From: Gorsachius magnificus
Taxonomy: Eukaryota > Chordata > Aves > Pelecaniformes > Ardeidae
Assembly: GCA_034008185.1 (NCBI GenBank)
Contig: CM067084.1
Span: forward strand, 3,987,385-4,051,384
DNA length: 64,000 nucleotides
Direction: 5' to 3'
The notes beneath the pieces were generated by a model, which searched no databases, was not told where the DNA came from, and saw nothing but the letters and a program-made list of their open reading frames with translations. A program made the position numbers and the translations under genes. Positions 26,150 through 36,667 of the stretch are shown piece by piece (positions within the stretch are counted from its first letter, which is position 1; each line of letters starts with the position of its first letter).

Positions 26150-26191
26150 GGCAACCTAGGTATGGCAACCTGGGTATGGCAACCTAGGCTA
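26150..26191. repeat. 14-bp tandem repeat, three copies
   Basis: Three consecutive units of the form GGCAACCTRGGTAT at 26150-26163, 26164-26177 and 26178-26191. They differ by one to three bases, and the last ends GGCTA. A minor satellite-like triplication, not linked to any gene. Confidence 0.93.
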
Positions 26192-26478
26192 GTTATGGAG
26201 AGTTTGAATAAAAAGCAGCAGCATGGATCAGGGGATAAAGGCAAAGTAGGTAAAGATTTTGGAAGACTGTGGATCTGTAGGAACATACCCCCAAAATTTC
26301 TCACGTTGCTCACTAATAAAAATTCATTGTCCATATCAACATTACATCTATGCTACAGCTCTTCACATTCTCTTTTTTGATTGAAGTCACTGAGAATTTA
26401 TTCAGAATATATAAACTTATGTGTCTTGTATCCGTCTCCTGATAAGAATGTTAAAGATTTCAAAAAGTTCTGATTTCT

Positions 26479-26503
26479 CATTATCATCATTATTATCATC
26501 ATC
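26479..26503. repeat. ATT/ATC trinucleotide repeat
   Basis: Short imperfect run of ATT and ATC triplets (CATTATCATCATTATTATCA and onward). Simple sequence only. Confidence 0.75.
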
Positions 26504-27281
26504 TCTTTGACGGGTTTTCAGTCCTTACTTTTTCCTTTGGCACAACCGTGGGAAGTTGCCAGAAGGATGAATTTTGATAGTTTTGACTCTGTTTGTTTAC
26601 ATTTATGAAAACTGGCTGTGCAAACTAGAAAATTTTTTTGTTTTGTAAATCATAATGAATATCTAGGAATGCAAATGAGCATGTGGGTACTGTGCCACTG
26701 GAACAGAAAGAACAAGATGTTCTTTCATTTAGAACTGAGAAGAAACTGCCTACCTGGCAATAGGAATCAGCACATAAACAAGTAGCAGTTTCCCATGTGA
26801 TTACAGGGGCCATAAAATAAGCCAACTCCGAATCCTTATGCTTCTGAAACTAAGCTCACGCCGCAGGCACAATGCGACATCTCACTGAAAAGCCATTTGA
26901 TTTCGTGTTTCTCCTTTCTAGTTCAGGGAGCAATGCACTTCTTATATGCCCGCTACCCTTATAAACCAACTGGTATATTTGAAGAATATCTTCTTCAAAT
27001 CTGCTTTTTATGAGCATAACACGTCAAACTGCACACATTTTAGAGATTTGATGTGATGACACACATTCCATCGTATCATTTCCATGAAGAAAAAAGCCCC
27101 ATGTTCTTCTAAAGCCACAGTTGGATCAGACAACAGTAGCACGTCTCCAACAGCAAAGTCATGCTCAAGGGAATCGCGATGCCGTAACAGTTCTGCCAGG
27201 CACAAGGAAACAAAACACAAGGACCGCAGAACAAAAAGCAGTAAAAAAAAAAGTTAAGCCAACGTAGGATAAGGAGAAAAT

Positions 27282-27493
27282 TAAGGAAAAAATTCTTTAC
27301 ACTGAGGGTGGCGAAACCCTGGCAGGGGTTGCCCAGAGAGGGGGTGGAGGCCCCATCCCTGGGAACATTCCAGACCAGGTTGGACGGGGCTGTGAGCAAC
27401 CTGATGTGGTTCAAGGTGTCCCTGCTCCTGCAGGGGGGTTGGGCTGGGTGACCTCTAGGGGTCCCTTCCAACCCCAAACATTCTATGATTCTA
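27282..27493 (+). mobile_element. CR1 LINE, 5'-truncated 3' end
   Basis: Plus-strand copy covering the last codons of the CR1 ORF and the full 3' UTR. After AAATTCTTTACACTGAGGG come GTTGCCCAGAGAGGG, the CTGCTCCTGCAGGGGGGTTG box, GACCTCTAGGGGTCCCTTCC and the terminal ATTCTATGATTCTA. The encoded C-terminus (TPSLG-, NLVW-type landmarks in other copies) is interrupted, so nothing is translated. The subfamily is the same as at 3750, 35780 and 54331. A 17-base A run follows directly. The weak similarity from about 27265 suggests the true left edge may be slightly further left. Confidence 0.92.
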
Positions 27494-27509
27494 AAAAAAA
27501 AAAAAAAAA
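27493..27509 (+). repeat. Poly(A) run after CR1 tail
   Basis: A17 immediately follows the CR1 terminal repeat. CR1 normally ends in its octamer repeat rather than poly(A), so the tract is either a pre-existing A-rich target or a later expansion. Confidence 0.85.
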
Positions 27510-28039
27510 GTCTTTAGCTGGGTCTGCTAGCAAATAAGAGTGCTCTATTAAAGGGTTGTTAGATCCCAGCTGTACCATCTCTGATTTGCATGTGGATGTG
27601 GTGACTCCCTTTCAGAAATTGCTAAGGTGAGGGAAACTGCTATTTGGGACTGATGTGCCAGTTACGCAGACCACAAGGCCCTAACTTTTACATGAGATTC
27701 CTGCCTTCTCTTGTTTTTAATTCTGTAGTGTCCCACTGGACAGAAGATGTATTTTCTCCTGTAAAAAGCCTTAGAAATCTACATAATATCAGACTCTATC
27801 CTTAATTCTATTCCTCTTTTACATTTAAAAGCTTCGGAAGGCCACCCTACATTTTTGTCAGAGTAGACACACACAGAGTTCTACATTTTCTTTCTGCTGT
27901 ACGCTGATGCAAATAAAGAGCAGTGCTATTTAAGACAGGCATAAATAAGAGGAGAAACAAACAGAACTTTCAAATAAAAATGAATGGCATGCTTTATTGG
28001 GAAAAAGAACCCCAAATCTCAGAATGGATAACCAGGGAC
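27510..28039. other. Unique sequence between two CR1 copies
   Basis: About 530 bases with no gene seen. The right-hand part from about 27920 may already belong to the old CR1 that follows, because its open frame (27923-28213) runs into it. Confidence 0.45.
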
Positions 28040-29077
28040 TGTGGCCAAAAGAAAGAGATTAATAAAAGCCAGCGTGAATTTGTTAAGGAGAAATCATGCC
28101 AAGCCAATTCAATTTACTCGCAAAGTAACAAGTCCTGTAGAAAGGGAAAAAATTGCAAAAGCTTTCAACATTTTTTGAGCTGGTATTCTTACGAACAAAT
28201 AAAAAGAGCCTGAACTAGAGAGCTAATACAGGGTGGATGGAGAGACTGTTAGAAAATTTCCCATGGAATTGTTGTCAATGGTTCAGTATCGGAAGGGCAG
28301 TTTGCATCAAGGAAGCCCCAAAGGAACCAGCACTGGCTCTGGTGCTATTCAGTACTTCCAATGATGACTTGCATGGTGGAACAGAGTGTATATTTATGAA
28401 GATGACATCAACCAGGGTGACTGAAGTACGTTGAGAGGACAGAATTAGATACGAGTGAAAGGGCCTACCCTCCTCTGGGATTCAGTAGGGCCCAGTGCAA
28501 GAGACCTTAGAAATTTTTAGCCTGAAAATATAGGATGGAGAAATGGAAAAGATTTGGGACCATGAAGAGAACACAAGTTATGCTAGAATATAAAAACACT
28601 GTCGTAGTATTCACGGGATATATAAAAAAAATCTTTGACCTTGGCAATGATTAGACCTCCACTAGAGCACTATGATCATCTTGGGTTCTGCATTTCAGTA
28701 CAGACTTGGAACAATTGCAAAAAGTTCAGAGGGAATCAGCAAAAATTGTAACAGGTCTGGAAGACATGGCCCACAAGGAAAGAATAAATGAAAGTGGAAG
28801 AGACTGAGTTTCTTTCTTCACGTATCTGTTGGGTAAGACAAGGCAAAAAGGATTGAATTGGATCAAGGAAGATTTATGAAAATCTTCGTGTTATAAAAAG
28901 CCCTTCAATGGCAAGAGTGGTTCAGGAGGTTTTGGAATATGTCCACTGGAAAACTAAGAAAGAGCTAGACAGCTGTGTTGGGAATAACAAGCACATTTGG
29001 TACATCCTTGGCGGGGAAGGGAATGGACCAAATGATCTCCTGAAGTTGCTTCCAGCCTTGTAATTCTGTGATTTCAT
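28040..29077 (+). mobile_element. Ancient, heavily decayed CR1-type LINE (RT region to 3' end)
   Basis: Landmarks appear in the correct order for a CR1 reverse transcriptase, split across frames. EFVKEKSCQANSI at about 28075-28115 matches the segment before the RT palm. A block reading FSTSNDDLHGGTE lies near 28347-28387. Y-E-D-D at 28395-28406 stands where the catalytic F/Y-A-D-D box belongs. A segment reading R-P-P-L-E-H-Y-D follows at about 28650-28675, and a LEQLQKVQRESAK-like block at 28709-28746. The copy ends in a CR1-like 3' UTR: AATGATCTCCTGAAGTTGC, TTCCAGCC, then AATTCTGTGATTTCATGG. Frameshifts, stops and a deletion in the palm make it non-functional. Its divergence from the other CR1 copies suggests an older amniote-wide subfamily. 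The left boundary is approximate. Confidence 0.78.
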
Positions 29078-32000
29078 GGTACATTCCTTTATACCACAGA
29101 GCTACATATTAACTTTTTACCGTTTAGAGCAGTTCTCTCAGGAATTAGATAGACATTCCTTATATTATTTACTCTTATTATAGGCCCTTCACTTCATATT
29201 TGGTATAAATGTTGTAATATTGCACCTCTCCTACTCGAGGCTTTTGCTTTTTATTTAAACTTTTCCCTGTGCAAAATACCCTTTTCAATAGAGCATGGCA
29301 GCAATAATAAATGACCCACATCAAGAGGAGAACTGGAATGGGAATCGTATAACAGGAGGAATTCTCCTGTTTCATAGACATTCAATTAATTTATTTCCAA
29401 CAGAACTCCATTTCCTTCTCACCAGTGCAAACCCTGGGCCTGTCCCTACAGCTGTGGTTCAGGAAACGCTCTTACAGCACCGACTCAAATAAATACTTCA
29501 CAATTTCCTACTGACACTTCCTCTCCCGTTAAAGTGGTTCCTCTGCCAAATGGATAAAGTCACAGCGTCTAGATTAAATTTCACTATATCCATCAGCGAC
29601 AAGAAGTGGAGTTTTCAACATCGCAGGGTGTTTATGGAAACCAACAAAAAAAAAAAAAAAATGTTACTGAAACATAGTGGCTGCAAGCCTAACAGGTGAC
29701 ACCGCTTTTCTAAAGCCAAGGCACCACCCACTCCTGATTCACCCATAGCTATTACCATTTCTTTCTAGCCTGGGTATGATTAATAACACAACGTTCAGCT
29801 CTTCCAAATGTTCTTGGCATTTAGCTCTGCACCTCGGTTCCGAGATGCTTCCTCTTCCTGCTTTTCACCGCCCCAGTCTCAGGCCCGAACCGAAAACTTG
29901 TTGGTTAGCACCAGCTCTCCAGGCTTAGATCATGTAAGCACTGAATTTCAAAGTGTTTGTACACGGTGTAATTTTTGCCACATCATAAATACGTTGAACC
30001 TTTATTCTTTTAGTGGTGGAACGCTGCACGCTGAAGAAGAGCAAGTCCTCTAATCTTGATCTTTTATAACCATAACACCTTCAGTTCAGGGAATGGAAAG
30101 TGCTTTACGAATATTTATGAATGAAGACTCAAAATGCTTTTGCATTTTCCCCATGCACAGATCACTGATAAGAGAAAAAAAAAACACCACGAAGAGGTAA
30201 GTGATTTTTCAGGGTTACAGAATGAGCTTATGGGAACGCTCAGGTTTAACCGCTCTTCGCCCAGACTCTGCTACGACCGCTGCAGCCCTCGCCAAGCATG
30301 TCCCTGGGATTCTCAAAATACCTTTAGTGTGAAAATCCTTTTGCATTTACCACGTTTATGAAGGGGTCGTTCCCCTTCACTGAAATACCACATATGCTGC
30401 TTTGTCTGGGCCACTTTACCCCAGCCCGTTCCTTCCTCCTCGGAGTAAAGTTTTCAAGGAGAAACCTTTAACAGGCCCCACTGCAGAATCTCTCTTCCTA
30501 AGGACCTAGAAGTACTGGTTTTCCCTTGCCTTTCTGAGCGAGTTCTTTCCTTCCAAATCCAATTTGGTTTCTTGCTTCTTGAAAAAACACAGACAGAAAA
30601 TACCGCTTTTATTACAACGATGGCAACATTTGCAAAAGGAACTTGTAATATTTTTTTTCCTGTCCTAAGAGAGCTTAAAGGGAAAAAAAGATTTTTCAGG
30701 CATTTTAGAAAACTAAAAGCATAGTCTCAGACTGGAGACCCACCTGTAATCATCTGCTTTTTGGTCTGTTTTGATAAATTGTTTGGAAATACAATAAGGA
30801 ACGTTAGGGGTTTAGTTAATTCAAGTCCCGTTGCTGCAACGCCTGAATTTTAGGCAACCTCGAGTTCAGAGTCCTTAACCAAGGACCTGTATTTCCTTCT
30901 ATTTGGTGCGCAGAAGCGAGGGTTGCCCAAGGCCACCACCATATCAGCCAACAAGACACCAAAGGCAGTAACTAAAGGGCTTTTACCTTGCAAAAAAATG
31001 CAGGGCTCTTATGGTGGGCTGAATTCTCCTTCCAGTTAAGTTTCGCAGCCTTGAGAGCACTTGCTGAGGCAAGTTTGGGCTTTTTCTCTCAAAAATGGTA
31101 AAAGAACTGGCCCTTTCTCTTAAAGGTAGGAGGAGAAGCGACTGGTTTTATCTGTTAAGATAGTTGTTGGAGCTTTTCCTCAGATGCTGGAAAGATCACT
31201 TGAATTTTATGATCAACCCTTTATTGCACATCTCAACTAGGTTTAAGAACGCATCGGTAGGTTTGGGTCGAAGTTCCATTTTGGGTCTCTAGAGTAAGAG
31301 TTCGGGATTTCACTTGGTAGAGGAGAGGCTTGGATGTCCGTCCTTCCAATGCATGTCTAACACTAAAGAGGCAACCTCATCTAAAATACGGTGGCAGCCT
31401 TACGCAGCCTGCATCCACGGGGTCGAACTGTTCAGGCAGGACACACAGAAGCTCAGATAGTTTGCTGTCAAGACGGAGCCATTTATGGACCAGTTTTGAA
31501 ACGCAATGTTAACGTACAAAATATCAGTTAAAGATTCGGGCACTTTTAGGGCGCTGTGGCAGAAAAGCAGCAGTATTTTAGTGTATTTTAGGACTTGGTG
31601 CCCTAAGTGGGAACTGGATGGATCTCAGGTGCACAGGTCCTTCTAAACGTCTGCCCTAAAATCCTCTCCTCGCAGGACCAAGTCCTTTTGTGTTTCTACA
31701 CAAAGGTCCTCTCAATTCAGAAACGGGGTAATCTCAAAACCAGATGGAATAAACATAGGAGGAGCGAGACCTCAGCGCCTATTCTGGAAAATTAACTCAG
31801 AGGGTGAAGCAATGAAGACGTTCTGCTGTTTCCTCTGTCAGAAGAGGTTCTGCGAGCCTGTCAGTTTGCTGTCCGCGGGGAGAAAGATTGAGATCTCCGT
31901 GTAAGCATAGATCTTGTGATTTTCATCAAATCTATGGTGCTTCTGAGATGCATTTAAGAGTGAACGTCAGCTTTGGTATATTTTTAAAAATCAGTGAAGC

Positions 32001-32789
32001 CTTAAGTTCGAAGAAGCTTCCGACCACACTGTGCTTTAGAATGTTTGAGAAAACCTAACAGGCCATTGAGTCATTATCCTGATATTTATAACATTAAAAT
32101 TAACATCCTGAGGGATGAGGGAACACAGAGAGCATGTACAGTCATACCCTAACCAGCGCAGCTGCAGCAGAGAAAGATGCTGTTAAAATAATCTTCCTGA
32201 TTACATTCAAGAAAGGACATAAATTCCAGAACACATTGCATACTTCACTCGGCCTTTTGGGAAACTGCTGATAAATTCCACCTGACAAGCCCTTAGGAAA
32301 ACATTAGCAAAAGAATCCACAATAAGATCGAGTTCAAACGAAAATCCCAATTACGCACAAACATCCAGCCAATGCCGAGATCTCCCAATTATCAGGTTCA
32401 CTAAAGACTCAGAAAAAGCAAGTAAACAGCAGCAAGTGGAAAACCTGTGCAGGTTTTAGAGACCCTGTGGTGATGGAGTTCCTAATGTATCCGTGTCAAT
32501 TTTTTTCTCAGAGCAGTCGGTGTTGTCTTACCAGTTCTTTGTACTCAACTTCATATTTAATTATCTCCTAACTGGACAGTCAAATTCTTTGTAGACATCT
32601 TTCTCTTTGAAGTCTCTACAGCGTGTAACGTAACTGATCCTGATCCATAGCTAGAGCTCCTGGGGGCTAGTAAGACAAACCTGTAATAAAAGAAGGCTGT
32701 CTCGATCGGGTTTAGGAAATGCATATTATTTCAATATTCCATAGTTTCCATCACGAAAGCTGTCCCGAGCTCTCATAACAATCCTGTGG

Positions 32790-33419
32790 ATGCTTTTCTT
32801 TATAATTATATCCAGTCGCCTAACTCGTAACTCATTAGCCGCATACCTGCCATGCCTTTGCTCAGAGACTGCGGTTCAGTTCTTGACCCTTTTCCTTAAA
32901 GGATGTGGCACGAAGGGACTTAGAGGAACGTTGGTACCGCTACAGTTTCCCAGGCATCACATGAGGCACCGGAGAAACAGCCCCAAGGATTCCTGCCGTG
33001 TCTGCTCCCATCAGCTCCCGCCAGTACCACGTACAAGGATGCATGACGTTAAGTGCCCTGACTTGGAAAGGGGAGCGCAGCCAAAAGTTCTTGAAAATCC
33101 TCTCCTCCAAGGGTTTCACTTCATATCCCATTTCCAAAACATTGAATTTAATTTATATATCACTGTGCTAACACCTTCATGCATAGCTCTTCGTTATAGA
33201 GCCGAGGAATCAATTCTAATCTTTGTTGGTAATGAATGGAAAAACGCACTCTGGGCCGACTGTTTATGTGACAGCAAAGGTGGCGTAAACCAGACGCCTT
33301 TCCACGTGCCGGCGGCACGGCCGAGCAATCCTCACAGCAAGGCAGGAGCCGAAGCGCTGGTGATGCTCAATTTCTCAGTAAAGAGAAGGACTGGAGCTAG
33401 AACTGGGCACCGCCGTTAG
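32790..33419 (+). other. Longest open frame (209 codons), probably not a gene
   Basis: Open from an ATG at 32790 to a TAG at 33417. I recognise no family, domain, signal peptide or repeat in the translation. The first residues (MLFFIIIS) are hydrophobic but are followed at once by charged and polar residues, so a convincing membrane segment is lacking. No promoter, splice site or polyadenylation signal was tied to it. Composition is locally richer in G+C and CpG (notably 33290-33420), which lowers the number of chance stops. The frame is over 50% longer than nearly all others in the window, so it could be a lineage-specific or partial exon, but chance is the better explanation. Confidence 0.15.
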
Positions 33420-34658
33420 CTTTGATCTGCTTCCCCAGGGTAGCCAGGTATTCCCACGTTTTAAACACCTTCCCACTTGCAGGCTACGGGGGTTCAATAT
33501 AATGACGTTAGCATTGAAGAAAGGTGGAGAAGAGCAGGAATCTTCATGTTTTTAAAAGCTACTTTTTGATTGCAGGTAGAGGAGGCGAGTGAGCTGAAGA
33601 GACACGCTCTATTTTCTTTGCTGCTTGTTCTCCACAAGAGGAGACAGCTTCACCAGGACTGACAGCTCTATTTGAGGGCTATCTCCGCTGAACCAGTTAT
33701 CACGGCCAAAAAGCACAGTCCAGCCTCCAACCAGCCAGAAAAATACAGGAGCCCTCCAGTGGCCAGAACTACTGCAAACCGTGATGCTGTTCCCTTGGTT
33801 TATCTCCCCCGTATAGAACTTCCATGGAAAGATGCGCAATCTTTATCCATTTTGACACCGCTGGTGGATGGAGTCCCCAGCAGGAGTCAAAAGGCCGCTG
33901 TTTTCTTGGGACTTCTCCTTGGCTTTGAAACTCCCTTGTCCTGCTTTCACATAACCCAAATCTTTTTTCCTAACTGCGCATGCTGGAATGTATTGCTTTT
34001 AGCTGGGTTTTTGGCAAGTGAGAAAAGTGAATATTCTCTGATTGTTTCAATAAAAAAAAAAAATTACACTGGCAGAGAGCTTGAGAGCCTTTAGTAGAAT
34101 TCTAAGTTTGCAAACTTAGTATTGCATGAGGTTAACGCTTCCCCTCATACTCACCAACCTACCCCCTGGTGACCCAGAATTTACTGTGTACTCTCTTTTT
34201 CATGAAATAAATTCAATTCTACTTCCAGTGAAATGCAAAGAATACTTTTGTTCCGTAGGTTAAGGGAACAGGTCTATAAAAAAGACTGAATGCCTCATAG
34301 TGTACAAGACGACCTCTGTGGGAGTCAGGTGTCATCATCCCCCTGACCTTTAATAACACATAACCATTGCCTTGAGGGGGATTAATGGTCTCTTTTGACA
34401 TGCTTTTGCATGTTAAATTGTGCAATACTCAGCGATGCCCTCAGTTCTTTCACCAGGTTCCTTATGAAGCAAGACCTTACTCTTTACAAGACGATACTCG
34501 CTAAGCCAACACACCCATAGCAAGGAGATGACAAGAATCAAGCTTCATCAGATCTTATCGAGGCATGGTATAACCTTAGGAACAATGAAATGAATGGGGA
34601 ACTGTCATTTATTTCAATAAAGGTGAAATTGGTTCCCCTTTCTAGAGCTTCAAGGAAG

Positions 34659-34676
34659 AAAAAAAAAAAAAAAAAA
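34659..34676 (+). repeat. Poly(A) tract, 18 bases
   Basis: Uninterrupted A run between CTTCAAGGAAG and GCTGTACTAAG. No transposon tail was recognised next to it. Confidence 0.85.
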
Positions 34677-35275
34677 GCTGTACTAAGAGAAAGCATATCT
34701 CATTCCTTCCAACCAGCTCTTTATTTAATGTTATTTTTGGCAATTGCATGCCTAATAACAAGGGACGTAATTGCTGCCCAGGGATTTAGTACGACAGTGA
34801 CCAAACTCTAAAGTTCCTGCATTTCTTTTACAAAGATGTGAAAAATCAAAGGCAAGGCGACATATTTCAGACAACCTTCCACCAGTAGTGATTTACTTAG
34901 GTATATTTTTTTAGGACTTATGGCAAAGCAGAAGGTAGTGTTAGGTTCTCTTTACCACATTTTGCTGCTGTATTGCTTAAAAAAAAAAACCCCAAACCAC
35001 CCCATAAATAGATTATGGATTATATAGGTAAGAAAATCTGTATTTTTACCAGAACCGTAGCTGGGTGGTTGACTCTTTCAGAGGAATTGACTGACTCAGA
35101 CAACTTTATACGCGACTGTAAAGATGCACTTATACCTTTCCACCTAACTACACATTACGACGGTAGCGTCATAGCTGTCCGTGGTACGCTTAGATCTCTT
35201 CAGAAGGCTTTGGGCCAGATTCTCAGCTGATACTAATTTTTCACTGCTTTGCTAAGCTGTGGACCAAAACTGATG

Positions 35276-35294
35276 TCTCCTGTTTAACAGGAGA
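35276..35294. repeat. 19-bp perfect palindrome flanked by a 5-bp direct repeat
   Basis: Nine bases TCTCCTGTT pair perfectly with AACAGGAGA around a single central T. The palindrome is bordered on both sides by TGATG (35271-35275 and 35295-35299). It could be a dyad binding site or a small insertion or excision footprint. The sequence alone does not decide. Confidence 0.85.
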
Positions 35295-35779
35295 TGATGA
35301 ACAACAGACCATTCCCTAGATCAACGTCAGATAGGATCAAATCCTATTCCTGGTTATGCTACTCTGACTCCACCAGATGGGGTTTATGGGGTTTCACCAC
35401 GTATGCATACTGTCAAATTCCACCCGCAACTGAGAGCTACCCAAACAATTCAGCAGAAGCATTGAATTTACGCTCCCTAACATTTGCGTGGATCTTATTT
35501 GACTGCCTGTTTTCAGTCACCCCGCTCGCCTGGTAATTGCCCAAGAGGGCCAAGGTAAGCGATGCAAACAATAGACTTTCTTTCACCTACATACAGTCAC
35601 CCAAAGGAGCCAACAGCAGTATTTTGGAAGAGGAGTTTTAGTAATTACAGTTGCTAAGTAAATACATTTAAAACCCAGAAAACTATTTCCATACTTTTGA
35701 TACAAACATCGTTTATCAGCTCCTTTTAGCTGAGAAAGACTAACAGGTCGCTTCCATTCTCCTCACTTCAAATCCTTTG

Positions 35780-36058
35780 TGACAGGACAAGGGGTGATGG
35801 TTTTAAACTACAACAGGGTAGGTTTAGACTGGATCTAAGGAAGAAATTCTTTACAATGAGGGTGGTGAAACCCTGGCAGGGGTTGCCCAGAGAGGGGGTG
35901 GAGGCCCCATCCCTGGGAACATTCCAGGCCAGGTTGGATGGGGCTGTGAGCAACCTGACCTGGTTAAAGGTGTCCCTGCTCCTGCAGGGGGGTTGGGGCT
36001 GGGTGACTTCTAGGGGTCCCCTCCAACCCAAAACATTCTGTGATTCTATGATGATTCT
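35780..36058 (+). mobile_element. CR1 LINE, 5'-truncated, C-terminal RT ORF plus 3' UTR
   Basis: Begins at GACAGGACAAGGGGTGATGG, which encodes the CR1 landmark DRTRG- in one frame. It continues through [15 protein letters not shown] and [10 protein letters not shown] landmarks (open plus frame from 35856), then NLTW and the CTGCTCCTGCAGGGGGG box, and ends with ATTCTGTGATTCTATGATG. The tail octamers are slightly altered. It is the same subfamily as at 3750, 27282 and 54331. About 280 bases remain of an element normally several kb long, so it is non-autonomous. Confidence 0.93.
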
Positions 36059-36423
36059 AATTCAGCCTTGTGGAATTCACTGATTTTACACTATGGCAGA
36101 ATTTGCTCTTTCATAATCAGAGTCTGCAGAGGAAGGCTAGAGAGATATAAAAGGTGTTTTTTCTCACAAAAATCCACATCTTCTGCCCTCTTCTTCTTGT
36201 TAATGAGTGTTTTATGAGATACAAATTTGTTATTCTTGGTCCAAACTACACATTGATATAACGACAAAGACTGGGAAGGATTGTCCCAGCTAGAAAAGGA
36301 CTAACTCAAATATTTTTAATCTTTGAAATAATTTTTAAGTCCTCATTTCACAAACCCAAAGGAACATTATTTCTATTTCAATAATATATCTTTTAGGTCC
36401 GCAGAAGAATATGACTGTAAGCA
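36059..36423. other. Spacer between two CR1 copies
   Basis: Unique sequence of about 365 bases between two plus-strand CR1 ends of different subfamilies. No gene, repeat or RNA was recognised. Confidence 0.5.
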
Positions 36424-36667
36424 AGCTATAGCTCTTCAGGGCAGGTTTAGGCTAGACATTAGGAAAAACTTCCTCACCGAAACGGTTGTCAGGCTCTGGA
36501 ATGGGCTGCCCAGGGAGGTGGTCGAGTCCTCATCCCTGGAGGTCTTTAAAAGAAGGACAGATGAGGTGCTTAGGGACATGGTTTACTGGTGGGATGGCAG
36601 GGTTAGATTAATAGTTGGACTCGATGATCTTAAAGGGCTTTTCCAACCAAAGTGATTCTATGATTCT
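36424..36667 (+). mobile_element. CR1 LINE, 5'-truncated, second subfamily
   Basis: Starts near AGCTCTTCAGGGCAGG and encodes [25 protein letters not shown], then a [16 protein letters not shown] C-terminus ending at the TTTACTGG stop region. The 3' UTR runs GGATGGCAGGGTTAGATTAA, then GGACTCGATGATCTTAAAGG, and ATTCTATGATTCTT. This subfamily (GATGATCTTAAAGG type) also includes the copies at 45936 and 56235 and the micro tails at 123, 20653 and 20894. Coding capacity is limited to the C-terminal tail, so it has no activity. Confidence 0.93.

Larger units (their letters stand above)
20945..27281. other. Unique sequence with small tandem duplications
   Basis: About 6.3 kb with no recognised gene. 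The largest open frames, 23194-23568 (124 codons, plus) and 24565-24969 (134 codons, plus), have no family resemblance and no supporting signals. The region contains a 25-bp direct repeat at 25688-25744, a CpG cluster near 25785-25890 and a 14-bp triplicate at 26150-26191, all listed separately. Sequence at about 23240-24130 is varied and not simple, so it could include conserved non-coding DNA. Confidence 0.55.
29078..35779. other. 6.7 kb of unique sequence, no recognised gene
   Basis: No transposon was recognised. The longest open frame of the window (32790-33419) lies here and is listed separately. A runs occur at 29646-29661, 34052-34063 and 34659-34676. A 19-bp palindrome lies at 35276-35294. 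Other frames are shorter than about 140 codons and unrecognised. Confidence 0.55.

Noticed and set aside
25688..26191. Closely spaced short repeats as a CRISPR-like array
   Set aside because: Only two or three units without regular unique spacers, in eukaryotic DNA. They are ordinary tandem duplications.
36424..36667. Possible tandem partner of the CR1 at 35780
   Set aside because: The two copies have different protein wording ([10 protein letters not shown] versus [12 protein letters not shown]) and different 3' UTRs, so they are independent insertions of two subfamilies.
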